Positions 39,752 through 49,179 are shown, counted from the first letter of the stretch. The stretch is DNA of 64,000 bases from Cryobacterium sp. PAMC25264 (GCF_019443325.1 NZ_CP080383.1:3162001-3226000), one strand, 5' to 3'. Translations and numbers: made by a program. Notes: generated by a model not told the origin, from the sequence alone.

Positions 39752-41455
39752 ATGGACGTCCAGCTGCTCCTCGTCATGACCGGCGCCCTGATCATCGCCG
39801 CCTTCGCCCACTTGCGCGGTCTGCAGGCGGGCATCGTCACCGTCACCCTGGCGGCAGCCATCTCGTTCATCCCCGGCCTGCCCCGGCTGGAACTCGACCC
39901 CGAGCTGATCCTCGGTGTCGTGATCCCGCCGCTGCTCTACTCCGCCACTCTGAACTTCTCCTTCTTCGCGTTCGTCAAGAACCTGCGCAGCATCCTGGGT
40001 CTCGGCGTGGGCCTGGTGGTCTTCACCACCGTCGTGGTCGGCTTCCTCACCTCCTGGATCGCCCCGGAGATCGGCCTGGCCGGGGCGTTTGTGCTCGCCG
40101 CCGTGGTCTCACCGCCGGACTCGGTCACCACGGTCAGCCACGGCCGCGAGATCGGGCTGCCTCGGCGCACGATCTCGATCCTCACCGGGGAGAGCCTGGT
40201 GAACGACGCGGCCGCGCTGACCCTGTTCGCGGTGGCAGTGGCCGCCGTCACCGGAGACAGCGAATTCATCGAGAACCCGTTCCTGCTCTTCGGCTGGGAG
40301 GCCCTGATCGGCCTGATCCTCGGTGTGATCGTCGGCCGGGTCGTCGTCGCGGTGCGCCGCCGAGTGGGCAACCCCACCATCGAGAGCGGGCTCAACCTGC
40401 TGGTGCCGTTCCTGGCCTACTTCGCCGCCGAGCAGCTGCACGCCTCCGGCATCATCGCCGTCGTCGCGGCCGGCTTCACCGTGAGCATCTCGCACTTCAC
40501 CGTGCGTCCGAGCACGGCGCCGTCCACGGCGTACCGCACGCGGCTGCAGGAGGCGGCGCTCTGGCCCGTGGTCGACCTCATCCTCGAGGCTTTCGTCTTC
40601 GCCTACATGGGCCTGCAGTTCCGGTTCGTGCTCGAAGACCTCGCCGAGTCGAGCACGCCCACCTGGTCCACCATCGGCCTGGGCCTGATCGTGCTGCTCG
40701 CGGTCATCCTCTGCCGGTTCGCCTGGGTCTACTTCAGTTACGGCCGCGCCCAGCTGGCCCTGCTGATCTACGCCAAGCGGATGGCCGCCTCGCTCGACCC
40801 CACCGCCCTGGGCCGCAGACGCCGCCGCGGCTCGGCGCGTCCGGCGGACCCGGCCAGCGCGGCCGGGCGCGACGACGGTCGTGGCAGCGGGCGTGGCAGC
40901 GGGCGTGGCGGCGGGCGTGGCGGCGGGCGTGTGGGGCGACGCGTCGGCGGGCGCGACGGCCACAGCGGACCGCTCGGCCGGGAGGGTGGCCGAGACCGCG
41001 GCCATATCACGGTGCTTACCCCGGCCGAGAACCTGCTGGTCTCCTGGACCGGCATGCGCGGCATCATCACGTTCGCCGCGGCCGGCGGGATCCCACTCAC
41101 GATCGCCTCCGGCGCGCCGTTCCCCGGCCGCACCATCATCCAGACCGTGGCGTTCATCGTGGCGGTCGGCACCCTGCTGCTGCAGGGCTCCACCCTGCCA
41201 CTGCTGGCCAAGACACTCCGCATCGACACCAGCGCGGAAGACGCCGAGGTCGAGGAGGGCCGCGCCGACGCCCGCGCCGCAGCCGCGGCCGCCGTGGCCG
41301 GGCGGGAGGACCGCACCAGCGGCGAGTACTTCGACCTGCAGCGGGCCGCCCTCACTCAGGCCGTGGTCTCCCGCGAGGTCTCCCCGGCCAGCGCCGGCGA
41401 CGTGCGGCACGAGCTCGACGCCCTCCAGGCCGGTGTGACGCCCCTGCTCGACTGA
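39752..41455 (+). CDS. Na+/H+ antiporter, CPA1 family
   Basis: A 567-residue cation/proton antiporter with about 12 helices. The family core is present: VVSPPDSVTTVSHGREIGLPRRTISILTGESLVNDAAALTLFAVAV (ND ion-binding motif) and LVSWTGMRGIITFAAAGGIP. Between helices a cytoplasmic loop of about 70 residues carries an Arg/Gly-rich repeat (GRGSGRGSGRGGGRGGG) encoded by a 12-base tandem array, which is unusual for the family. The C-terminal tail of about 75 residues is cytoplasmic and acidic, then helical. ATG 39752 is the first in-frame Met consistent with the membrane start. It exports sodium, or takes part in pH homeostasis (inferred from family). Confidence 0.9.
   Translation: MDVQLLLVMTGALIIAAFAHLRGLQAGIVTVTLAAAISFIPGLPRLELDPELILGVVIPPLLYSATLNFSFFAFVKNLRSILGLGVGLVVFTTVVVGFLTSWIAPEIGLAGAFVLAAVVSPPDSVTTVSHGREIGLPRRTISILTGESLVNDAAALTLFAVAVAAVTGDSEFIENPFLLFGWEALIGLILGVIVGRVVVAVRRRVGNPTIESGLNLLVPFLAYFAAEQLHASGIIAVVAAGFTVSISHFTVRPSTAPSTAYRTRLQEAALWPVVDLILEAFVFAYMGLQFRFVLEDLAESSTPTWSTIGLGLIVLLAVILCRFAWVYFSYGRAQLALLIYAKRMAASLDPTALGRRRRRGSARPADPASAAGRDDGRGSGRGSGRGGGRGGGRVGRRVGGRDGHSGPLGREGGRDRGHITVLTPAENLLVSWTGMRGIITFAAAGGIPLTIASGAPFPGRTIIQTVAFIVAVGTLLLQGSTLPLLAKTLRIDTSAEDAEVEEGRADARAAAAAAVAGREDRTSGEYFDLQRAALTQAVVSREVSPASAGDVRHELDALQAGVTPLLD
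40879..40930. repeat. 12-base tandem repeat inside antiporter gene
   Basis: About four in-frame copies of GCGTGGC(A/G)GCGG, two with A and two with G, encoding a GRGS/GRGG tract in a cytoplasmic loop. It could expand or contract without frameshift. Confidence 0.85.
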
Positions 41456-41666
41456 CGGATGTGCCCGCTCCGGCGACCGAACAATCTACGGTCGCCGCGG
41501 CGTGAGCGAGGGATCATCGTCGGAAAACAAAAACGCCCGACCGAGTTTGCGCGTGATTATTCGGCCGAAACCCATCTGAAACAGGAAGACAGCAGTATTT
41601 CCTGCAGGGACCAGTTGATTCTTCGGGCTGACCCCGCATCCAATCCCTTCCCCACCTGGAGCAATC

Positions 41667-42773
41667 ATGCGCGTCGGAATCCCCAGCGAGATCAAGAACA
41701 ATGAGAACCGAGTGGCCATCACCCCCGCGGGAGTGTCCGAACTCACCCGTCGCGGCCACGACGTGGTCGTCCAGCGCGGGGCCGGCCTCGGCTCCTCCAT
41801 CACAGACGACGCCTACGCCCTGGCCGGTGCCACCATCCTCGACACCGCGGCCGAGGTGTGGGCCGCCGCCGAGCTGCTGCTCAAGGTGAAGGAGCCCATC
41901 GCGGCCGAATACGGCTACCTCCGCGCCGACCAGGTGCTCTTCACCTACCTACACCTCGCCGCCGATCGCGCCCAGACCGAGGCGCTGCTCGCCTCCGGTA
42001 CCACCGCCATCGCCTACGAGACCGTGCAGCTGCCGGGCCGCAGCTTGCCACTGCTCTCCCCCATGAGCGAGGTCGCCGGGCGGCTGGCCACCCAGGTGGG
42101 CGCGTACCACCTGATGAGCGCGGCCGGCGGGCGCGGCATCCTGCTCGGCGGCGTGCCCGGCACCCCCAAGGCCAAGGTCGTCGTGATCGGCGGCGGCGTC
42201 GCGGGCGAGCACGCGGCGGCCAACGCCCTGGGCATGGGCGCCGACGTCACCATCATCGACCTGTCGGTGCCGCGCTTGCGCGAGCTGGAAAACCGGTTCG
42301 ACGGCACGATCCAGACCCGCGTCTCCACCGCGTACGAGATCGCCGCCCAGCTTGCCGACGCCGACCTCGTCATCGGCTCGGTGCTCATCCCCGGCGCCGC
42401 AGCACCCAAGCTCGTCACCGACGAGATGGTCGCCGGCATGAAGAAGGGCTCGGTGCTCGTGGACATCGCCATCGACCAGGGCGGCTGCTTCGAGGGTTCA
42501 CGGCCCACCACGCACGACGAACCCACCTTCACCGTGCACGACTCGGTCTACTACTGCGTCGCCAACATGCCCGGCGCTGTGCCGGAGACGTCCACCCGGG
42601 CGCTCACCAACGCCACCCTGCCCTACGTGATCGCGCTCGCCGACAAGGGCTGGGAGCTAGCCATCGCCGATGACGCCGCGCTGGCGGCCGGCCTGAACAT
42701 CCACGCCGGCGCCGTCACCAACGCCGGCGTCGCCACCGCGCTCGGCCTGCCGCTCGCCGCCGCCCGCGGCTAG
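41667..42773 (+). CDS. ald: alanine dehydrogenase
   Basis: NAD-dependent L-alanine dehydrogenase of 368 residues, interconverting alanine and pyruvate plus ammonia. It starts [20 protein letters not shown], with catalytic Lys in [13 protein letters not shown] and catalytic His in [10 protein letters not shown]. The Rossmann motif is [21 protein letters not shown], and the C-terminal substrate/cofactor loop [21 protein letters not shown] is diagnostic. Length is typical. A single gene with a 211-base upstream region that contains no other gene. Confidence 0.96.
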   Translation: MRVGIPSEIKNNENRVAITPAGVSELTRRGHDVVVQRGAGLGSSITDDAYALAGATILDTAAEVWAAAELLLKVKEPIAAEYGYLRADQVLFTYLHLAADRAQTEALLASGTTAIAYETVQLPGRSLPLLSPMSEVAGRLATQVGAYHLMSAAGGRGILLGGVPGTPKAKVVVIGGGVAGEHAAANALGMGADVTIIDLSVPRLRELENRFDGTIQTRVSTAYEIAAQLADADLVIGSVLIPGAAAPKLVTDEMVAGMKKGSVLVDIAIDQGGCFEGSRPTTHDEPTFTVHDSVYYCVANMPGAVPETSTRALTNATLPYVIALADKGWELAIADDAALAAGLNIHAGAVTNAGVATALGLPLAAARG

Positions 42774-42808
42774 CGCTCCCTCCGGCGCCGCGACGGGCCG
42801 CCGAGAGG

Positions 42809-42860
42809 TCGCAAGGGTCCCTTCTCATCACCTCACAGGGGACCTTCGCGGCAACTCGGC
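42809..42860 (+). terminator. hairpin downstream of ald
   Basis: AAGGGTCCC ... GGGGACCTT with flanking GTCGC/GCGGC, about 35 bases past the ald stop. A long loop separates the arms, and there is no U-tract. Confidence 0.35.
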
Positions 42861-42973
42861 GAGAGCCCGACCGCCCGGGCCACTCCGCTCCCGAGGTGCG
42901 CGGGTCAGGCGCCTGTGCGCGGGTTGCGCGCCAGGCGCGCAGCGGCGCCGCGCCCGCGGAAAGTGCCGGCCCG

Positions 42974-43513
42974 CTACCGTGCCGTGATCCGCGCCACGGC
43001 GTCCACCGTGCGGTGCGGGTCGGCCGGAGCGGTGTCGAGGGCCCGGTGGATGGACAAACCCTCAATCAGCGCATCCAGCTGGGCAGCCGTGTCCGGGGAG
43101 AAGTGGCGTTCGAGCGCGATGCGACTTCGGCGCATCCATCGGTGGGTGATCTGCCGGTACTCGGGATTGCGCGCGGCCAGGGCGTACAGCTCGTGGGTGA
43201 GCACAAGCTCGTGCGGGGAGGCGAACAGGTCGTCGTTGATGATTCCGACCACCGCAGCCCGGGCCTCGGCCAGGCTTCCGGCCGCCGCCAGCCGGCTCTC
43301 GAACACGGCCACGACGGTGTCCGAGAACCGGGTGAAGGCCTCCCGCAGCAGTTCGTCCATGCCGGTGAAGTGGTACGTCATCGAGCCGAGCGGCACATTC
43401 GCCCGTTCGGCGACCTTGCGATGCGAGGTGCCCGCCACGCCGACCTCCGCGATCAGCTCCAGGCAGGCGTCGATGATGCGGTCGCGCCGGCCGGGGTCGA
43501 GACGGCGGGTCAC
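42974..43513 (-). CDS. TetR-family regulator of the acetyltransferase operon
   Basis: A 179-residue regulator. HTH: RRDRIIDACLELIAEVGVAG, then TSHRKVAERANVPLGSMTYHFTGMDELLREAF. The C-terminal ligand domain includes ASPHELVLTHELYALAARNPEY and QLDALIEGLSIHRALD. It is the second gene of an operon, its ATG overlapping the acetyltransferase stop (ATGA). The strong inverted repeat immediately before the acetyltransferase start is its probable operator. Confidence 0.9.
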   Translation of the reverse strand: MTRRLDPGRRDRIIDACLELIAEVGVAGTSHRKVAERANVPLGSMTYHFTGMDELLREAFTRFSDTVVAVFESRLAAAGSLAEARAAVVGIINDDLFASPHELVLTHELYALAARNPEYRQITHRWMRRSRIALERHFSPDTAAQLDALIEGLSIHRALDTAPADPHRTVDAVARITAR

Positions 43514-44103
43514 CGCTCGTCGTCCGGCAGCTCACGGATGACGCGGGCCGGGTTGCCCACGGCGATCACGTTCGCCGGCACGTCCTTGGTGACCACGGAA
43601 CCGGCTCCGATCACACTGTTGTCGCCGATGCTCACGCCGGGCAGCACGATGACACCGCCGCCGAGCCAAACGTTGTCGCCCAGCACGATGGGCCGCGCAG
43701 CCTCGACCTTGTCTCGGCGGGGCTCGGCGGCGAGCGGATGCGTGGGGGTGAGCAGCTGCACGTTCGGGCCGAGCTGGCAGTCCCGTCCGATGGTGATCGT
43801 GGCGACGTCGAGGGCGGTGAGGTTGTAGTTGATGAAGGTGCCGGCGCCCACGGTGATGTGCTCGCCGTAGTCCACGAACAGTGGCGGCTTGATGAAGGCG
43901 CCCTCGCCCAGGTCTCCGATCAGGTCGTCCAGGATCGGCCTGGCCGTGGCCGCATCGACCGCGAACGCCGCCTGGTAGTCGCCGGCCAGCCGCACAGCGC
44001 GGTGGGCCGCCTTCTCAAGGTCGGGGTCGTCGGCGATGTAGGGATCCCCGGCGAGCATCCGCTCACGGTTGGTGCGGTCGTCTCCCGCGAAATAATCAAT
44101 CAT
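43510..44103 (-). CDS. maltose/galactoside O-acetyltransferase (LacA/Maa type)
   Basis: A 197-residue hexapeptide-repeat acetyltransferase, trimeric left-handed beta-helix. The N-terminal Mac domain includes DRTNRERMLAGDPYIADDPD; the helix includes FVDYGEHITVGAGTFINYNLTALD, the catalytic His in TPTHPLAAEPRRD, and VWLGGGVIVLPGVSIGDNSV through GAGSVVTKDVPANVIAVGNPAR. It acetylates a sugar with acetyl-CoA, probably for detoxification. It is co-transcribed with its TetR regulator. A paralogue is encoded at 52232. Confidence 0.92.
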   Translation of the reverse strand: MIDYFAGDDRTNRERMLAGDPYIADDPDLEKAAHRAVRLAGDYQAAFAVDAATARPILDDLIGDLGEGAFIKPPLFVDYGEHITVGAGTFINYNLTALDVATITIGRDCQLGPNVQLLTPTHPLAAEPRRDKVEAARPIVLGDNVWLGGGVIVLPGVSIGDNSVIGAGSVVTKDVPANVIAVGNPARVIRELPDDER

Positions 44104-44140
44104 GTGTACGAACGTACACTAGTCGCGTACGTTCGTACAC
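44104..44140. promoter_or_regulatory. TetR operator abutting the acetyltransferase start codon
   Basis: GTGTACGAACGTAC (44104-44117), nine bases, then its exact complement GTACGTTCGTACAC (44127-44140). The first arm touches the ATG of the acetyltransferase gene, leaving no room for a ribosome site. Confidence 0.72.
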
Positions 44141-44155
44141 ACGCAGGTCGAATGC

Positions 44156-44641
44156 CTAGACCTTCATCCGCAGCGCTGTCACGAAGGTCGGGATGGTGAT
44201 GATCAGCTGCCAGGCGATCACGGGGATGATCACCATCACCTCGGTGGGTGCGGCCCACCACGGACTCTGGGCAAGGAGCATGAGCACCACGGTGATCACG
44301 AAGACCACCGAGAGCACCCGGTAGGACTGCGCGTAGACCAGGCCACGGATCTGTGCCTGCCGCTCGTCGAGCACCTCGGGCGACAGCTCTTCAACGCCGC
44401 GCGTGGAGGCCTTGAGACCGCCGAGCGTGATCACCATCGCAACCATGAGCACCACCATGCCGCCGATGAAGACGCCGACGGGCATCAGCCCAGCCGTGCC
44501 GATGAGCACCCCCTCAACCACCAGGATGGCAATGAGTCCGGCAGCCAAGAGGCGACGAGCGCGCGGGTTGCGCAGGCTCTCCATCGACGGGTCGTCCAGG
44601 CGGGCCGCGCGGCGCTGCTGGGAGGTCAAGGATGCGTTCAT
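44156..44641 (-). CDS. hypothetical four-helix membrane protein paired with XRE regulator
   Basis: A 161-residue membrane protein with two pairs of helices: LLAAGLIAILVVEGVLIGTA and VGVFIGGMVVLMVAMVITLG, then a polar loop (STRGVEELSPEVLDERQAQI), then VLSVVFVITVVLMLLAQS and VMVIIPVIAWQLIITIPTFV. The DERQ-type loop between helix pairs resembles DUF2178-like partners of small XRE regulators. It overlaps the XRE gene by 4 bases (ATGA). Function unknown; a sensory or immunity role is possible. Confidence 0.75.
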   Translation of the reverse strand: MNASLTSQQRRAARLDDPSMESLRNPRARRLLAAGLIAILVVEGVLIGTAGLMPVGVFIGGMVVLMVAMVITLGGLKASTRGVEELSPEVLDERQAQIRGLVYAQSYRVLSVVFVITVVLMLLAQSPWWAAPTEVMVIIPVIAWQLIITIPTFVTALRMKV

Positions 44642-44913
44642 CGGCGTTCTCCTTCGGTGTTGTAGAGCTGGTCGGCCATGCTGGCGAACGGGGTCAGCGA
44701 AAAGACGGCGTCGAGCGGAACCCCCAATGCCGCGGCAATGCGCAGCGCGAGCACCAGGCTCGGGCTGTACTCCCCGCGCTCGAGGTAGCCGATGGTTTGG
44801 TAGTGCACCCCGGCCAGCTCGGCAAGCTCTTTGCGACTCATGCCGCGCTCGGCGCGCAGCACGGGCAGCCGCGTGTAGAACTGAGGCTGCTCATCTTGCG
44901 CTTGCTTCTTCAT
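44638..44913 (-). CDS. XRE-family HTH regulator
   Basis: A 91-residue Cro/C1-type regulator. LPVLRAERGMSRKELAELAGVHYQTIGYLERGEYSPSLVLALRIAAALGVPLDAVFSL is a single helix-turn-helix in the YozG/Yvaz-like small-regulator form. It starts the operon with the four-helix membrane protein. A TGTAG-N9-CTACA repeat (44913-44931) straddles its start codon and may be its own operator. Confidence 0.88.
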   Translation of the reverse strand: MKKQAQDEQPQFYTRLPVLRAERGMSRKELAELAGVHYQTIGYLERGEYSPSLVLALRIAAALGVPLDAVFSLTPFASMADQLYNTEGERR

Positions 44914-44931
44914 GTAGCATGATGTACTACA
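44913..44931. promoter_or_regulatory. candidate XRE operator TGTAG-N9-CTACA
   Basis: Perfect 5-base arms overlapping the first base of the XRE start codon. Confidence 0.4.
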
Positions 44932-45017
44932 CTAATTCGTGTTCGCACAAGACAGACGGCCGTGCCGCCTCTTAGCCAGACGGTCACCGCCGGCACCGCG
45001 CGCCGTAAGCTGAGCCC

Positions 45018-46013
45018 GTGGGGGACACGAGAAAACGCGCAGTGGTAGCCGGGGCATCCGGATTCATCGGCCACAGGCTCGTTCGCGAGCTCCTCGACCA
45101 GGGGTACCAGGTCGCCTGCATCGGCCGCTCCGGTCCCGACGCGAGGTGGGGCGACGACGCCGCAGTGCTGTCACTGGTCGACGGAGCCGATCTGCTGGTG
45201 AACCTGGCGGGAAAGATCGTGAACTGCCGGTACACCGAGGCCAATCGCACCGAGATTCTCCACTCCCGCGTCGACACCACCGGAGCGCTGCATCGGGCGG
45301 TCGCGGCGAGCGCGAAGCCGCCGCGACTGTGGCTGAACGCGAGTACCGCCACGATCTACCGTTACGCGCTCGACCGCCCGATGACCGAGTCCACGGGCGA
45401 GCTCGGCACCGGCTTCTCGGTGGACATCGCCCGCGACTGGGAGCGCGAGTTCTTCGCCGGTGACCTCCCCCAGACCCGGCGGGTGGCCCTGCGGATGGCG
45501 ATCGTGCTCGGCGACGGTCCCGCCACCGCGATCCTCGTGCGATTGGCCCGATGGGGCCTCGGCGGACCGCAGCTCGACGGCTGGTGGTTTCCGCACCAGC
45601 GCTACCGCGGCATCGGCCACGCCCCCTCCGGCGACGGCTCGGCGCCCGCACACCGTTCGCACGGACGACAACGGTTCAGCTGGATCCACATCGACGACGT
45701 TGTCGGCGCCTTGAAATTCATCGTCTCCCACGATGAGATCACCGGGCCGGTCAACCTGGCGGCGCCTCACCCCAGCGACAATCGCACGCTCATGGCCACG
45801 CTGCGCCGGGCGGTGGGGGCTCCCATCGGCTTGCCGGCCTTCCGCTGGATGCTCGAACCGGCCATGTGGTTGCTCCGAACCGAGCCCGAACTGGTGCTGA
45901 AGAGCCGCTGGGTGCAGCCGGAACGCCTGCTCGCCGCCGGGTACACCTTCGCCTGGCCCGACCTCGCCCCGGCGATCACCGATGTTGTGCCACGACGGCG
46001 ACGCCGTCGCTGA
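45018..46013 (+). CDS. NAD-dependent epimerase/SDR39-family protein
   Basis: A 331-residue extended short-chain dehydrogenase. The Rossmann motif AVVAGASGFIGHRLVRELLD is at the N-terminus; then DLLVNLAGKIVNCRYTEANRTEIL (SDR39U/YfcH-like signature) and WLNASTATIYRYALDRPMTE with the Ser-Tyr catalytic pair. QRFSWIHIDDVVGALKFIVS and a C-terminal DUF1731-like segment (LVLKSRWVQPERLLAAGYTF) follow. Substrate unknown. GTG 45018 lies exactly six bases after TAAGCT, a leaderless arrangement identical in spacing to that at 4547. Confidence 0.86.
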   Translation: MGDTRKRAVVAGASGFIGHRLVRELLDQGYQVACIGRSGPDARWGDDAAVLSLVDGADLLVNLAGKIVNCRYTEANRTEILHSRVDTTGALHRAVAASAKPPRLWLNASTATIYRYALDRPMTESTGELGTGFSVDIARDWEREFFAGDLPQTRRVALRMAIVLGDGPATAILVRLARWGLGGPQLDGWWFPHQRYRGIGHAPSGDGSAPAHRSHGRQRFSWIHIDDVVGALKFIVSHDEITGPVNLAAPHPSDNRTLMATLRRAVGAPIGLPAFRWMLEPAMWLLRTEPELVLKSRWVQPERLLAAGYTFAWPDLAPAITDVVPRRRRRR

Positions 46014-46037
46014 GGTCACTGCGCCCCACGCGAGCTA

Positions 46038-46057
46038 ATTTCCGTGAAAACGGAGAT
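46038..46057. promoter_or_regulatory. inverted repeat before the mod operon
   Basis: ATTTCCGT-GAAA-ACGGAGAT, 7 of 8 pairs matched, about 13 bases before the start of the HTH-Mop gene. It may be an operator for that regulator. Confidence 0.4.
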
Positions 46058-46069
46058 AGAGTACATTTC

Positions 46070-46474
46070 ATGCCTCAGATACGGATCAAAGACGCCGCCG
46101 CGTTCCTCAGCGTCAGCGACGACACCGTTCGGCGCTGGATCGAGAACGGCACCCTGCCCAGCTCGAAGGATGCCTCCTCCCGCACCGTCGTCGACGGCCT
46201 CGCGCTGGCCCGGCTGGCCCGTCAGAACGCGGTGCTGCCCGACGACCCGTCCGGGATCGGCCGCTCCGCCCGCAACCGGTTCGTCGGCCTGGTGACCGAC
46301 ATCGTCATGGATACCGTCATGGCGCAGGTCGAGATCCAGTGCGGTCCGCACCGGGTGGTGTCACTGATGAGCAGCGAGGCCGTGCGCGAGCTCGGCCTCG
46401 AACTCGGCTCGGTGGCCATCGCCGTCGTCAAGGCCACCACCGTCATCGTCGAGACCCCGGCGGGCAAGTCGTGA
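46070..46474 (+). CDS. molybdate-responsive regulator: MerR-like HTH fused to Mop/TOBE domain
   Basis: A 134-residue protein. Residues 1 to about 60 are an excisionase/MerR-type HTH (RIKDAAAFLSVSDDTVRRWIENGTLPSSK). Residues about 66-130 are a molybdate-binding Mop domain: SARNRFVGLVTDIVMDTVMA through VVSLMSSEAVRELGLELGSVAIAVVKATTVIVETPAG. It begins the molybdate transport operon and overlaps modA (GTGA). This single-Mop design is an alternative to ModE in actinobacteria and probably senses molybdate to regulate the operon. Confidence 0.88.
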   Translation: MPQIRIKDAAAFLSVSDDTVRRWIENGTLPSSKDASSRTVVDGLALARLARQNAVLPDDPSGIGRSARNRFVGLVTDIVMDTVMAQVEIQCGPHRVVSLMSSEAVRELGLELGSVAIAVVKATTVIVETPAGKS

Positions 46475-47274
46475 CCGGCACACGTCGCCTCCGTCCATTC
46501 GCTCTGCTGGCCGCGTTCGGCGTCCTCGCCGCCGGCCTCACCGGCTGCGCCGCGCCGGCCGAGACGACGCCCACGCCGGCGGCATCGGCCGACGACCTGA
46601 ACGGCAGCATCACGGTCTTCGCCGCGGCCTCGCTCACAACCACGTTCACCGAGCTCGCCGACGCCTTCGAGGCCGAGCACCCCGGCACCACCGTCTCGCT
46701 CAACTTCGCCGGCTCCTCCGACCTCGTCACCCAGATCACCGAGGGCGCCCCGGCCGACGTGTTCGCCTCCGCCGACACCACGAACATGACCAAGCTCACG
46801 GATGCCGGCCTCCAGCAGACCGACCCCGTCGACTTCGCCACCAATGTGCTCGAGATCGCCGTGCCGCCGGGCAACCCCGCCGGCATCACCGACTTCGCCG
46901 ATCTGGCTGAGCCCGGGCTCCAGCTGGTCGTCTGCGCCCCCGCGGTGCCGTGCGGTTCGGCCACCGCCGCCGTCGCGTCGGCGGCCGGGGTCAGCCTCAG
47001 CCCGGTGAGCGAGGAGTCATCGGTCACCGATGTGCTCGGCAAGATCACCTCCGGCCAGGCGGATGCCGGCCTGGTCTACGTCACGGATGTCCAGGCGGCG
47101 GGTGACGCCGTCGAGGGCATCGACTTCGCCGAGTCCGGTGAGGCCGTGAACACCTACCCGATTGTGGCGCTCAAGGGCTCCGCCGATGCGGCCATCGCCC
47201 AGGCCTTCATCGACTACGTCACCGGTAGCGCCGGCCAGCGCGTGCTGGCCACCGCCGGGTTCGGGGCGCCGTAG
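46471..47274 (+). CDS. modA: molybdate ABC transporter substrate-binding lipoprotein
   Basis: A 267-residue periplasmic-type binding lipoprotein for molybdate/tungstate. Lipobox LTGC follows a hydrophobic core near residue 27. The ModA fold is seen in [65 protein letters not shown], and [23 protein letters not shown] start in the regulator stop. It delivers the oxyanion to ModBC encoded next. Confidence 0.94.
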   Translation: MTGTRRLRPFALLAAFGVLAAGLTGCAAPAETTPTPAASADDLNGSITVFAAASLTTTFTELADAFEAEHPGTTVSLNFAGSSDLVTQITEGAPADVFASADTTNMTKLTDAGLQQTDPVDFATNVLEIAVPPGNPAGITDFADLAEPGLQLVVCAPAVPCGSATAAVASAAGVSLSPVSEESSVTDVLGKITSGQADAGLVYVTDVQAAGDAVEGIDFAESGEAVNTYPIVALKGSADAAIAQAFIDYVTGSAGQRVLATAGFGAP

Positions 47275-47278
47275 CCGC

Positions 47279-48097
47279 ATGAGCCCAGCAGCCAAGCAGT
47301 ATTCCGGCGTCCCCGCCTGGGTCGCCGCCCTTGCCGCGGTCGGCGCGGCATTTGTGCTGCTGCCCCTGGCGGCGATGGTTCTGCGGGTCAACTGGGCGGA
47401 GTTCATTCCCTTGATCACCTCGGATTCCTCGGTCGCCGCGCTGCTGCTCAGCCTGCGCACCTCGCTCGCCGCCACGGCGCTCTGCGTGCTCTTCGGGGTG
47501 CCCATGGCGCTGGTGTTGGCCCGCACCGACTTCTGGGGGCAGAAGGTGCTCCGCTCGCTGGTGCTGCTGCCGCTGGTACTCCCGCCGGTGGTGGGCGGCA
47601 TCGCTCTGCTCTATACCTTCGGCCGCCGGGGCCTGATGGGCCAGACCTTCCAGGCGCTCGGCATCGAGATCGCCTTCTCCACCACAGCCGTCGTCATCGC
47701 GCAGACTTTTGTGGCCCTGCCGTTCCTGGTGCTCAGTCTCGAAGGCGCATTGCGCACGGTGGGCACCCGGTACGAGGCCGTCGGCGCCACCCTCGGGGCG
47801 AGTCCCACGACGGTGTTGCGGCGCATCACCCTGCCACTCGTCGTGCCGGCCGTCATCTCCGGCGCGGTGCTGTCGTTCGCCCGCGCGCTCGGCGAGTTCG
47901 GCGCCACCCTCACCTTTGCCGGCAGCCTGCAGGGCACCACCCGCACCCTGCCGCTGGAGATCTACCTGCAGCGGGAGACCGACCCCGACACCGCGGTAGC
48001 CCTCTCGCTGGTGCTGGTGATCGTCGCGATCGTGATCGTCAGCCTGGCCCACCGCGCGGGTCTGCCCTCCCTGCGGCCCGCGCGGGTATCCTCGTGA
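47279..48097 (+). CDS. modB: molybdate ABC transporter permease
   Basis: A 272-residue permease with about five or six helices. Landmarks: [50 protein letters not shown], and the EAA loop [27 protein letters not shown] followed by [17 protein letters not shown], which is diagnostic of ModB. It begins four bases after the modA stop; its stop overlaps the GTG of modC. Confidence 0.95.
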   Translation: MSPAAKQYSGVPAWVAALAAVGAAFVLLPLAAMVLRVNWAEFIPLITSDSSVAALLLSLRTSLAATALCVLFGVPMALVLARTDFWGQKVLRSLVLLPLVLPPVVGGIALLYTFGRRGLMGQTFQALGIEIAFSTTAVVIAQTFVALPFLVLSLEGALRTVGTRYEAVGATLGASPTTVLRRITLPLVVPAVISGAVLSFARALGEFGATLTFAGSLQGTTRTLPLEIYLQRETDPDTAVALSLVLVIVAIVIVSLAHRAGLPSLRPARVSS

Positions 48098-49179
48098 GCT
48101 TCTCCGTCGACGTGCACGTCGCCGAGCGGGACGTGCGGCTGCACCTCACCGTGGCGGCGGGCGAAACCGTCGCGGTCCTCGGCCCGAACGGGGCCGGCAA
48201 GTCCACCCTGCTCGGCGCGATCGCCGGTCTGATCAGGCCCGACAGCGGGCGGAGCGAGTTGAATGGCACGGTGTTGTTCGACCTGCCGGCCGGGCCCGGC
48301 CGCGGCATCTGGCGGCCGGCGCACCAGCGCGGCGTCTCCCTCCTCGCCCAGGAGCCCCTGCTGTTCCCACACCTCAGCGTGCTCGACAACGTCGCATTCG
48401 GCCCGCGCAGCATCGGCGCCACGACGGCCGGCGCCCGCGCGAGGGCCGCCCGCTGGCTGGGCGAAGTGGATGCCGAGCCTCTCGCGGCGCGTCGCCCGGC
48501 CGAGCTCTCCGGCGGGCAGGCGCAACGCATCGCGGTGGCCCGCGCCCTGGCCTCCGACCCCGGCCTGCTGCTGCTCGACGAACCGCTGGCCGCCCTCGAC
48601 GTCTCGGTGGCGCCGGCGGTGCGGCGGATGCTGCGCCGCGTGCTTGTCGATCGCAGTTCGATCATCGTGACGCACGATGTGCTCGACGCGTACACGCTCG
48701 CCGACCGGGTGGTGATCGTCGAGAACGGCCGTATCGTCGACGAGGGCACGCCCGCCGAGGTCTTCGACCGGCCGCGCAGCGCCTTCGCGGCCGGGCTCGC
48801 CGGCCTCAACCTGATCACCGGTGTACGCCGGGGCGACACCATGGTCACGGCGGATACCGCGACCACGGTCGAGAACATCCCCGAGCCGACGGTGGCCGAG
48901 GGAGCGCCGCTGTCCCTGGCGGTGCGTCCGGCCGCTGTGTCCGTGGTGATTGAGCCGCCGGCCGATCCGCAGTTCAGCAGTGTGCGGGCCGAGCTGATCG
49001 ACCTCGAGCCCCGGGGCGATCTTGTTCGGGCGCGAAGCGCCGTGCTGGCCGCGGATGTCAGTCCCCAGGAGGCCGCGCAGCTTGACGCCGCCGTGGGCTC
49101 CATGGTCTGGTTCGCGTTTCCGGCCGACTCTGCCACGGTGTATCCCACCGTGCCGCCCGACCGCCCCACACCGCTGTGA
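48094..49179 (+). CDS. modC: molybdate ABC transporter ATP-binding protein
   Basis: A 361-residue ATPase. Walker [13 protein letters not shown] near residue 30, Q-loop [13 protein letters not shown], signature [16 protein letters not shown], Walker [13 protein letters not shown] and H-loop IVTHD. The C-terminal about 110 residues form a TOBE-like domain ([16 protein letters not shown]) that binds molybdate for allosteric control. GTG start at 48094. The stop overlaps the mepB GTG. Confidence 0.95.
   Translation: MSFSVDVHVAERDVRLHLTVAAGETVAVLGPNGAGKSTLLGAIAGLIRPDSGRSELNGTVLFDLPAGPGRGIWRPAHQRGVSLLAQEPLLFPHLSVLDNVAFGPRSIGATTAGARARAARWLGEVDAEPLAARRPAELSGGQAQRIAVARALASDPGLLLLDEPLAALDVSVAPAVRRMLRRVLVDRSSIIVTHDVLDAYTLADRVVIVENGRIVDEGTPAEVFDRPRSAFAAGLAGLNLITGVRRGDTMVTADTATTVENIPEPTVAEGAPLSLAVRPAAVSVVIEPPADPQFSSVRAELIDLEPRGDLVRARSAVLAADVSPQEAAQLDAAVGSMVWFAFPADSATVYPTVPPDRPTPL

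Noticed and set aside
44104..44140. CRISPR-like or phage attachment site from the repeated TGTACGAACG sequences
   Set aside because: There is one inverted pair only, adjacent to a TetR operon start; an operator explains it fully.
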